A DNA stretch of 26,989 nucleotides from Magnetococcales bacterium (GTDB taxonomy: Bacteria > Pseudomonadota > Magnetococcia > Magnetococcales > DC0425bin3), in NCBI GenBank assembly GCA_015229045.1, contig JADGCJ010000037.1:1-26989 (forward strand). Reading direction: 5' to 3'. The notes beneath the pieces were generated by a model, which saw nothing but the letters and a program-made list of their open reading frames with translations, searched no databases and was not told the DNA's origin. Both the position numbers and the translations under genes were made by a program. Position 1 is the first letter of the stretch, and each line of letters begins with the position of its first letter. Of the stretch, positions 16,772-26,989 are shown one piece after another.

Positions 16772-18528
16772 CCTTTCGGGCTGATTTCATGGCTGGTCTG
16801 ACAGGGGCGGTGGTTGTTCTGCCTCAGGGTGTGGCGTTTGCCACCATCGCCGGCATGCCGCCGGTTTACGGCCTGTACGCCGGCATGGTGCCGGCCATCG
16901 TGGCAGCCTTGTTCGGCTCTTCGTGGCACCTGGTTTCCGGGCCAACCACGGCGGCGTCCATCGTGCTGTACTCCATGCTCAGTATCCAGGCCGAACCGGG
17001 CAGCGCCCAGTATGTCCAGCTGGCCCTGACCATGGCTTTTCTGGTCGGTCTGTTTCAATTGGGATTGGGGTTGGCACGGTTGGGGGTTCTTGTCAATTAT
17101 ATTTCTCATTCGGTTGTCATGGGATTCACTTCCGGGGCCGCCCTGTTGATCGCCTCCAATCAACTGAAATATTTCTTCGGTGTACAAATTCCCAAGGGAA
17201 GCGACTTTACACACACTTTGACGAGTTTCTTTCAGCATATTACCTTGATCAACCCCTATGTCCTGCTCGTCAGCTGTGCAACACTGGTGACCGGCATTCT
17301 TATTCGGCGCTTTTTTCCCCGTTTTCCCTACATGATTGCCGCTTTGTTGGTAGGAAGCCTCTTGGCCTTCGTTTTAAAACTCCTGGTCAAGGGAGAGACC
17401 GGCATCACCACCATGGATGCCATTCCCGGCTCGCTGCCACCCTTGTCCATGCCGGATTTTTCCCCCTCCACGCTGCACATGCTCGCTCCGGGGGTGGTGG
17501 CCATCACCATCCTGGCCCTGACCGAAGCCATCTCCATCGCCCGCGCCCTGGCCCTGCGCAGTGGACAAAATCTGGACAGCAACCAGGAGTTCATCGCCCA
17601 GGGACTCTCCAATATGGTGGGGGGATTCTTCTCGGCTTATGTGGCCACGGGATCGTTCAACCGCAGTGGACTCAACTATGACTCGGGGGCCAAAACACCT
17701 CTCGCTGCCGCCTTTTCCGGCATTTTATTGATTGGGCTGGTCATGCTGGTGGCCCCTCTGTCCGCCTATCTGCCTCATGCCGCCATGGCAGGAGTCTTGT
17801 TTCTCGTGGCCTGGGGATTGATTGATTTTCATCACATCGGGCAAATCATTCACACCAGCAAGGCCGAGACGATCATCCTCGTCGCAACCTTCCTGGCAAC
17901 CCTCCTGCTCAACCTGGAACTGGCCATCCTGCTGGGGGTGATGCTCTCTTTGGGTGTCTATTTGAACCGCACATCCCATCCGCAGGTCATCGAGCGCATA
18001 CCGGATGTCCATCATCCATCGCGCAAGTTTATCACCCGCGGTGCACTTGCCCCTGCGTGTCCACAGATTCAACTGATCCGGATCGATGGTTCTCTCTTCT
18101 ACGCAGCTGCGCAGCATGTGATCGACCGTATATCGGCGGCCAGCCCCGAAGAACAAAAACGCCATTTGATCATTATCGCCACCGGCGTCAATTTTATCGA
18201 CATTTCCGGTGCTGATCTCCTGATCCGGGAGGCTGAAAAACGACGCGCCAGCGGAGCGGGGCTCTATTTTATCCGCATCAAGAAATCTCCGCGCTCTTTT
18301 CTCAAAAAAGGTGGCTACATCGACAAGATTGGCGAAGAGAACCTCTTCAACTCCAAATCCGAAGCCCTCCGCAAAGTCATTGCCAAAATTGACAAGAAGA
18401 TCTGCGCAACGTGCCCCTACAACGTCTTCGTCGAGTGTGCCGAACAGAAAAGCCACGATCCAAACACGAGCAATGACCCCGTTCAGTTGATTTCACCCAC
18501 GCCGCCAGGCCAAACTCAAACTGATTGA
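16684..18528 (+). CDS. SulP-family inorganic anion transporter with STAS domain
   Basis: The 614-residue protein has an SLC26/SulP membrane domain (about residues 30-440) with AGLTGAVVVLPQGVAFATIAGMPPVYGLYAG and a C-terminal STAS domain starting near residue 460 (IQLIRIDGSLFYAA, then NFIDISGADLL). It may carry sulfate, bicarbonate or other anions with Na+ or H+; which one is not clear. After STAS comes a Cys-bearing tail, CATCPYNVFVEC. The frame is open back to 16588, but the ATG at 16684 gives the normal N-terminus; the upstream part comes from the tandem duplication. There is no strong ribosome site before 16684 (AAGG lies about nine bases upstream). Confidence 0.93.
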   Translation: MPDSHASTPSQRLRRLFPFLAWWHLVTPSTFRADFMAGLTGAVVVLPQGVAFATIAGMPPVYGLYAGMVPAIVAALFGSSWHLVSGPTTAASIVLYSMLSIQAEPGSAQYVQLALTMAFLVGLFQLGLGLARLGVLVNYISHSVVMGFTSGAALLIASNQLKYFFGVQIPKGSDFTHTLTSFFQHITLINPYVLLVSCATLVTGILIRRFFPRFPYMIAALLVGSLLAFVLKLLVKGETGITTMDAIPGSLPPLSMPDFSPSTLHMLAPGVVAITILALTEAISIARALALRSGQNLDSNQEFIAQGLSNMVGGFFSAYVATGSFNRSGLNYDSGAKTPLAAAFSGILLIGLVMLVAPLSAYLPHAAMAGVLFLVAWGLIDFHHIGQIIHTSKAETIILVATFLATLLLNLELAILLGVMLSLGVYLNRTSHPQVIERIPDVHHPSRKFITRGALAPACPQIQLIRIDGSLFYAAAQHVIDRISAASPEEQKRHLIIIATGVNFIDISGADLLIREAEKRRASGAGLYFIRIKKSPRSFLKKGGYIDKIGEENLFNSKSEALRKVIAKIDKKICATCPYNVFVECAEQKSHDPNTSNDPVQLISPTPPGQTQTD

Positions 18529-18746
18529 TAAAAAGCCGATCGCGGTATCGCGTAAAAGAACACTGTTCCACCTCGGATTGGTACGGAACGCCAAAAAACA
18601 CGTCGCCCCCCTGATTCCAATTCCAGAGGATGGTCCGGGGTGGTGCGGCTAAAAGGGACGCTCCCCCATCCACAAGAATCGTCGTCGACAAAAACCATAT
18701 CATTCAAATTAAATCATGATTTTACGTGTATTGCACGACCAACTAC

Positions 18747-19052
18747 TTAGCCCATCTTTAAATAGCCACGCATCAGCACCTTGTTGACCCGGGTGCGCAG
18801 GATGTGGGATTCGCGGCAGGGGAGGTTGTCGGACTCGTCGGTCATGGTGTGATCTACACTGGCCATCGTCCAGGATGGCACCGCCACCGGAAAGCGATGG
18901 CGTGTAACAGGCCGACCACCACTGAGAGGTTGGGACCAGGTCACCATGGCCCCGCCCAGGGTTCTGCCAGCTTCCTGAGCCACGGGTGACCAATCCCACA
19001 GGTCGGTCCATTGGAGGGATGCGGGCAAAATGAGATCACCGAGACGTTTCAT
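18747..19052 (-). CDS. Small phage-tail-like protein, probably truncated
   Basis: The 101-residue ORF begins MKRLGDLILPASLQWTD, then WDWSPVAQEAGRTLGGAM and PLSGGRPVT. I recognise this as the N-terminal pattern of small tail proteins that follow the tape-measure gene in some Mu-like and siphophage clusters (recalled, not searched). After GRPVT the sequence no longer follows the pattern, so the gene is probably truncated or fused to unrelated sequence. GGGAG eight bases before the ATG makes translation possible. It lies on the same strand as the tape-measure scrap at 19606-19880 and in the expected order, interrupted by brnTA on the other strand. The 218 bases between sulP and this ORF show no recognisable gene. 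Confidence 0.55.
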   Translation of the reverse strand: MKRLGDLILPASLQWTDLWDWSPVAQEAGRTLGGAMVTWSQPLSGGRPVTRHRFPVAVPSWTMASVDHTMTDESDNLPCRESHILRTRVNKVLMRGYLKMG

Positions 19053-19081
19053 GTTTGCATCTCCCGATAAACGTTACTACA

Positions 19082-19363
19082 ATGAAGAACATGAGGATCA
19101 CCTACGACCCGACCAAGCGAGACTGGACTCTTGCCAAACGAGGACTTGATTTCCTCCGCGCCCCGGAGGTGTTTGCCGGTGAGCAATATACCCGTCAGGA
19201 TGTTCGCGAGGACTATGGCGAACCTCGTTTCATCACAGTGGGAATCCTGGACGAGCGAATGGTGGTCTTGGTTTGGACACCGCGCGGTAATGCTCGACAC
19301 ATCATTTCGCTGAGGAAGGCCAATGAACGCGAACAAGCTAGATACCGATCCCACTTGGACTGA
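19082..19363 (+). CDS. brnT: BrnT-family toxin (ribonuclease)
   Basis: The ~93-residue protein follows the BrnT pattern: YDPTKRDWTLAKRGLDF near the start, then DYGEPRFITVGILDERMVVLVWTPRG, and ARHIISLRKANEREQARY at the end. BrnT is a RelE-fold RNase that stops growth by cutting mRNA; BrnA neutralises it. The commonly seen His of KHG is Arg here (KRG). The start is uncertain: ATG at 19082 or 19091, both with weak ribosome sites. An upstream ATG at 19055 seems less likely. It overlaps brnA by 41 bases, typical of the pair, and is divergent from the phage-like ORF. Confidence 0.85.
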   Translation: MKNMRITYDPTKRDWTLAKRGLDFLRAPEVFAGEQYTRQDVREDYGEPRFITVGILDERMVVLVWTPRGNARHIISLRKANEREQARYRSHLD

Positions 19364-19592
19364 TCCGGATGATGCACCGGAACTGACTGACGAGTGGTTT
19401 GAGCAGGCGGATCTGTACAAAGGTGGCAAACTGATTCGCCGTGGTCGCCCCGCTGGTAGCGGCACGAAAGTCTCCACCACCGTGCGTTTTGATGCCGATG
19501 TCATCACGGCCTTTCGTGCCACCGGCAAGGGTTGGCAGACACGGATGAACGATGCCCTGCGGGATTGGTTGCAGTCGCATTCACCGGCGTGA
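19323..19592 (+). CDS. brnA: BrnA-family antitoxin
   Basis: The 89-residue protein has the acidic BrnA N-terminal region (DDAPELTDEWFEQADLY) that wraps the toxin, and a C-terminal ribbon-helix-helix segment (STTVRFDADVITAFRATGKGWQTRMNDALRDWL) that binds DNA. BrnA usually represses its own operon together with BrnT. GAGGAAGG lies just before the ATG, inside the end of brnT. The pair sits within a decayed phage region. Confidence 0.88.
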   Translation: MNANKLDTDPTWTDPDDAPELTDEWFEQADLYKGGKLIRRGRPAGSGTKVSTTVRFDADVITAFRATGKGWQTRMNDALRDWLQSHSPA

Positions 19593-19605
19593 CTGAAAGC
19601 TCCCC

Positions 19606-19880
19606 TTACACCAGGCCCCGTTGCAGTTCTTTCAGGGCATCCACCAACCCGCGCACCTGGTCGCGGGGTGCGGTGATGGAGGCCGCCGGGCGGTTGTTCG
19701 TGGTGAGATCAAGACGCACCACGCCTGCGACCTGGGGGAGAGACTGGCCCGCCACCGGCAAAGGCCACCTGGGGAATCCTGGGGATCACCAGATTGCGCA
19801 CCAGACCACCAAAACCGGGCAGGCACCCCTACAGCATAAGTTCGAACTCGTTCCTCTTGCCCGGGGAGGGGGTGGCGGAC
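19606..19880 (-). pseudogene. C-terminal remnant of a phage tape-measure-like protein
   Basis: Read on the minus strand, successive frames give NEFELML, then GVPARF, FGGLVRNLVIPRIPQVAFAGG, and finally LPQVAGVVRLDLTTN and DALKELQRGLV before a TAA at 19606-19608. Glycine-rich pieces such as GFGGLV and FAGGGPV near a C-terminus are typical of tape-measure proteins, which set phage tail length. At least two frameshifts (near 19738 and 19830-19840) and a missing N-terminus mark it as dead. Similarity fades at about 19880, at the repeat described separately. The assignment rests on pattern memory. Confidence 0.45.
19863..19879 (+). repeat. 17-bp copy of the tRNA-Ser 3' end and flank (att-like)
   Basis: GGGGAGGGGGTGGCGGA at 19863-19879 is identical to 22569-22585, which covers three acceptor-stem bases, the discriminator, the CCA, and 10 bases beyond tRNA-Ser(UGA). 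The two copies are in the same orientation and bracket 2.7 kb holding the Rpn pseudogene and the transposase. This fits a degraded attachment-site pair, though the overlap with the tRNA gene is short and part of it is simple G-rich sequence. Confidence 0.4.
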
Positions 19881-19992
19881 CAAGAGCCACCCAGAAAAGA
19901 AAATTCTCAGAGAAAAATTTTTACGAAATCTTTATAAGTCGGAGATTTTCCGACTCCCTGTTGGCGGCCAAGAGATGCTAAATCGAAACAAT

Positions 19993-20015
19993 AACATGTT
20001 GATATTCAACATGTT
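19993..20015. promoter_or_regulatory. Perfect 23-bp palindrome
   Basis: AACATGTTGA, three bases, then TCAACATGTT form a perfect inverted repeat just past the end of the Rpn pseudogene. It has no T-run, so it is more like a protein-binding site than a terminator. The same arm, TCAACATGTT, recurs at 21174-21183 upstream of the same gene. Confidence 0.45.
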
Positions 20016-20019
20016 GAGT

Positions 20020-21004
20020 TCACGTCGTTCTGGTAATAGTTTCGTCGCCAAAAACGTCCTGCAACGAGCGTGCATCAATTGCTCGATCTATCCATGCATC
20101 CAGGGTGTCCAAATTGGCGCCAAGGACCTTGGACTCAACCCAGGTGGGCAGGCCGGGAAAACGACGACGCAGGATTCGAAGCAGAGTAGATGCCTCGCCT
20201 TTTTGTTCGCCTTCCATTGTCCACTCCCGCCGTTTATTTTCTCTCCAAGTTTCCATTCTGGTCTGTAACATGGTCGGCACCTTCAGCAAATCAATGGGGC
20301 TGCTCGTTGGCGGGGAACTGTCACCGCTCAAGATATTCATGGCATTCAGAAGCATAGCGGCCAGGACTTGTCGCAATTCGGCAAACTCTGGGTGGTGTCC
20401 GAGCCACACAATGATGGCTTCCGCCAACATGGGCAAATCCTCTGGCGTGTGACATTGCTCAATTTGGAACACCAGCGCCGACAGCGAGTCACGCTCTTTC
20501 AGATCCTCGGTCGAAAAACGACACTCATCAATCAGGAAGAAACATCCATCCGGCTGATATTTCCAGAGGGGTGAGTCATTTGGTAAACCAATGAGATCCC
20601 GTAAACGCACAGGAGTCAGCCAGGGGGGTATCGCCATTGTGCAACACCACCGGAAAGAGTGGCAGCAGTGGTCCCTGGGCCGGAATTCGTTTCTCGTGCA
20701 ACAATTGAAGCCATAACAGGCACATGTACATAATGACCCTCAGGATCATCCAGCGGTCTGATTCGGACTGGAATTCCAACAAAACCAGAAGGTAAACATC
20801 GGAATCGGAACGGGTCGGGATTCGCCAGATAACATCACTGGTCCGTTTGGGCAACCCGGGCACATGAAATTTGGTTTTGACCGGCTCCATCCTGGCCAAA
20901 TCAAGATCCTGAACCCATGGCTCGGTCACAAACTGCCGCATCAGGTCCGCCATCATGGCCGGATGCTCGTAGAGTTGATGGTAGAGACCGTCGTGGTCAG
21001 TCAT
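20020..21004 (-). pseudogene. Rpn/YhgA-type PD-(D/E)XK nuclease, frameshifted
   Basis: Two overlapping frames make one Rpn-family protein of about 325 residues. The first (from 21004) starts MTDHDGLYHQLYEHPAMMADL and has the nuclease core SDVIWRIP, YLLVLLEFQS (E-x-Q site), then PLFPVVLHNGD. The second continues with WLTPVRLRDLIG and ends in a DUF4351-like tail (LLRILRRRFPGLP, about 20030-20180). They join at six G on the plus strand (20623-20628); removing one restores GDTPWLTP. Family members (RpnA-E) are DNA nucleases that promote RecA-independent recombination and were once called transposase_31. Both halves are otherwise intact, so this is a recent mutation, a phase-variable state, or a sequencing error. 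Confidence 0.85.
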
Positions 21005-21171
21005 GCCAGTTCTCGACCTTCCAGTTGTGCCAAGTTCGCAAGATCCTTGTTTCGCTGGCGAACCCTCTTTTCGTGGATGGCTTGGTATTTCGTGTTCCCC
21101 TTGTTCGAGGCAAATTGCCTCAGCGCTGCATAGATATCAAACACACAAAAGTCGATGGAAACTACCTTCAT
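21001..21171 (-). CDS. Small ORF upstream of the Rpn gene, unrecognised
   Basis: A 56-residue frame from the ATG at 21171 ends with KRVRQRNKDLANLAQLEGRELA, its stop overlapping the Rpn start by four bases (ATGA). This overlap suggests a genuine upstream partner gene, or the tail of one. The frame remains open to 21225 inside the oppositely oriented transposase, so the true 5' end may have been replaced when that element arrived. No ribosome site is clear and I recognise no family. Confidence 0.3.
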   Translation of the reverse strand: MKVVSIDFCVFDIYAALRQFASNKGNTKYQAIHEKRVRQRNKDLANLAQLEGRELA

Positions 21172-22201
21172 GCTCAACATGTTATCGCTTTTCCTCGTCG
21201 GAATCACGTCCACTTTCCGTTCCAAGGCGGCCCTTCAAATCGAGATCCTGGCTTTGCGACACCAAATCATTGTCATGCAACGGAAGCAAAAACAGCGGCT
21301 TATGATTCGGCAGTGGGATCGCCTTTTTTGGGTTTGGCTATCGAGGATTTGGCCAAATTGGCAAAACGCCCTGATGATCTTCAAGCCAAGCACCGTACTC
21401 AAGTGGCACAGAGAAGGATTTCGCCTGTATTGGAAGTGGAAGTCCAGCAAGCGATCCGGAGGACGAAAATCCGTTCCGAAAGACGTGCGCGACCTGATAA
21501 AACGAATGAGCCTGGAAAACCCGCTTTGGGGTGCGCCGCACATTCACGGAGAACTGATGAAGCTCGGCTACAGCTTGGCCCAGTCGTCAGTCTCCAGGCA
21601 TATGGTCAAACCCAAGAAACATCCGTCACAAACCTGGAAGACCTTCCTGAAAAACCACGCCAGTCAGATCGTCGCCATGGATTTCTTCACGATTCCGGAC
21701 ATCTCTTTCAAGGTACTCTACGTCCTGATTTTCATAAACCACGACCGCAGAAAAATCATTCATTTCAACGTCACGACCAATCCGACAGCATCCTGGGTCG
21801 CTCAACAAATTCGTGAAGCTTTTCCACGGGATACTGCTCCCCGCTTTCTGCTCCATGACCGAGCCCCTGCATTTCAAGCCGAGTGTCGGACGACACTTCG
21901 TGCAATGGGTATAGAGGAAGTGATCACGGCACCAGCTTCACCTTGGCAAAATCCCTATGCTGAAAGGATGATTGGATCAATCAGGCGCGATGTCCTGGAC
22001 CACATCATCACGCTGAACGAGGAACACCTGCGACAAACCCTGGCCAATTACTTCGTCTATTATCATGGCTTCAGGACACACTTGGGTCTCAAAAAGGACT
22101 GCCCCGACCACCGGCCTGTCCAGCCAACGGACGCAGGAAAAATAGTCGCCGTTCCACACTTGGGCGGTTTGCACCACCAATACCTGCGGAAAGCAGCCTG
22201 A
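21155..22201 (+). CDS. IS transposase with rve integrase core (DDE)
   Basis: The 348-residue protein has an N-terminal helical part (ALQIEILALRHQIIVMQRK), an HTH-like segment with NPLWGAPHIHGELMKLG, and an rve catalytic core. DDE candidates are Asp in IVAMDFF, Asp in LLHDRAP and Glu in NPYAERMIGSIRRD. The end, HLGLKKDCPDHRPVQP then GGLHHQYLRKAA, matches a widespread group of lone integrase-core transposases. It looks full length and may be active. I found no terminal inverted repeats or target duplication around it, so the element's ends are not defined. The ATG at 21155 or 21173 could be the start. Confidence 0.85.
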   Translation: METTFMLNMLSLFLVGITSTFRSKAALQIEILALRHQIIVMQRKQKQRLMIRQWDRLFWVWLSRIWPNWQNALMIFKPSTVLKWHREGFRLYWKWKSSKRSGGRKSVPKDVRDLIKRMSLENPLWGAPHIHGELMKLGYSLAQSSVSRHMVKPKKHPSQTWKTFLKNHASQIVAMDFFTIPDISFKVLYVLIFINHDRRKIIHFNVTTNPTASWVAQQIREAFPRDTAPRFLLHDRAPAFQAECRTTLRAMGIEEVITAPASPWQNPYAERMIGSIRRDVLDHIITLNEEHLRQTLANYFVYYHGFRTHLGLKKDCPDHRPVQPTDAGKIVAVPHLGGLHHQYLRKAA

Positions 22202-22562
22202 ATTCTTAACCCGTTTCAATTTTTCAAAGAGCCATTCGGGAAAGATGGTTCCGGGGATTCGTGCCCAAAATCCGGAGACGCGGCCATGGACTACCCGGAA
22301 ACGGTTTTTCCATGTCTCGATTGTCCCGGATTTCATCTCTCCAGTCCATAAAAATCCGCACGAAGACCCCGCAACCATTCTCGGAATCGGGCCAGATGAA
22401 TCAATCGGAAGGGACAATGGTAGCTCATGGAAACCATCGTAATATGCTCAAATTTCAATTGGAACTGCTATAACTCCCAGGACACTTCGTAACCTCTGGA
22501 ATAGTTGGATAATTTTTTCGGATCGGGAGAGGGTCTACGAGGTTTTTTGGCAACCGAGAAAG
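22202..22562. other. Intergenic region with no recognised gene
   Basis: This stretch of about 360 bases between the transposase and tRNA-Ser holds only a minus-strand open frame running on from inside the transposase and short plus-strand frames, none with recognisable protein features. It may be the remains of the DNA into which the mobile element moved. Confidence 0.4.
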
Positions 22563-22578
22563 CCCCCTGGGGAGGGGG
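22563..22578 (-). terminator. Possible terminator after tRNA-Ser
   Basis: On the minus strand CCCCC (22578-22574), a 6-base loop and GGGGG (22567-22563) form a short GC stem followed by CTTTCT, directly after the tRNA CCA end. The T-run is poor, so this is a weak candidate. Confidence 0.35.
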
Positions 22579-22668
22579 TGGCGGATGGGGTGGGATTCGA
22601 ACCCACGGTACCCTTTCGAGTACGACGGTTTTCAAGACCGTTGCCTTCAACCGCTCGGCCACCCATCC
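22579..22668 (-). tRNA. tRNA-Ser (anticodon UGA)
   Basis: Read on the minus strand, the acceptor stem GGATGGG pairs with CCCATCC. The anticodon loop is CTTGAAA (UGA, reading UCA codons), followed by a long class II variable arm and a T-arm with GGTTCGAATCC. The discriminator is G and the CCA is encoded. The 90 bases include the CCA. It lies 13 bases after the serS stop on the same strand, so enzyme and substrate tRNA are probably co-transcribed. Confidence 0.96.
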
Positions 22669-22681
22669 TTTTTGTTTTTTA

Positions 22682-26819
<4,138 letters not shown>

Positions 26820-26989
26820 CGTTGTTTTTATTCCGGTGCAGCAGGATTATGAAAATGCCAAAAAAAACGAACTGAAAACATGCCAAACTCTGTCCATGCC
26901 CTGCCGGATGTGCCAGATATCAATCCTTATTGCATCGTAACTATTCAGCACCCGGCAACGAATCGGGGTCCAGGGGGCTGGCTCCCTGG
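26820..26989. other. gyrA upstream region and partial GC-hairpin repeat
   Basis: These 170 bases probably hold the gyrA promoter, reading on the minus strand; the A/T-rich stretch 26845-26870 is the likeliest place. At the window edge, CCAGGG (26972-26977) and CCCTGG (26984-26989) form a hairpin resembling the dispersed elements in reverse orientation; it is cut by the window end. Confidence 0.4.

Noticed and set aside
18529..18703. Minus-strand frame (STTILVDGGASLL) as a phage gene
   Set aside because: It runs into the sulP 3' end, and I could not tie it to any family; too weak to call.

Overview
The window comes from a Gram-negative proteobacterium of moderately high G+C. SecB, an RND efflux pair, MurJ, a ChaN-like lipoprotein and an RhlB-type helicase support this. 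The gene mix and the many intergenic hairpin elements built on GGGGCTTCGCCCC remind me of deep-branching alphaproteobacteria such as the Magnetococcales. That placement is an impression, not proven here; no magnetosome or rRNA gene is present.

Layout. 0.1-1.7 kb: a HAD-like phosphatase overlapping an APH-type kinase. 1.7-3.4 kb: a hairpin repeat array, an alpha/beta hydrolase on the minus strand, and an AT-rich intergenic region with another hairpin element. 3.4-5.5 kb: trpB-trpA with a 4-base overlap. 5.7-7.7 kb: murJ (minus) divergent from rpsT (plus). 7.8-10.1 kb: an RhlB-like DEAD-box helicase and secB. 10.3-11.4 kb: a ChaN-like lipoprotein (minus). 11.7-15.8 kb: a two-gene RND efflux operon (membrane-fusion protein and pump, 4-base overlap). 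15.9-18.5 kb: ruvA, then a SulP-family anion transporter whose 5' end is duplicated in tandem. 18.7-22.2 kb: the accessory region. 22.6-26.8 kb (minus): gyrA, serS and tRNA-Ser(UGA), packed like one transcription unit.

The accessory region is the least ordinary part. On the minus strand it carries a frameshifted C-terminal scrap of a phage tape-measure-like protein and a small phage-tail-like ORF, with a BrnT/BrnA toxin-antitoxin pair on the plus strand between them. Next come an Rpn/YhgA-type PD-(D/E)XK nuclease gene broken by one extra base in a six-G tract, a small ORF overlapping its start, and an rve-type transposase. A 17-bp sequence covering the 3' end of tRNA-Ser and its flank is repeated exactly at 19863-19879, where the tape-measure similarity stops. 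This suggests old integration events at the tRNA gene.

Housekeeping genes dominate the rest. I did not find a clearly new multi-gene defence or biosynthetic system. The best leads are the decayed island with its att-like repeat, the homopolymer-switched Rpn gene, the 100-bp sulP duplication that looks like a paralogue remnant, and a dispersed hairpin element that has terminal inverted repeats.
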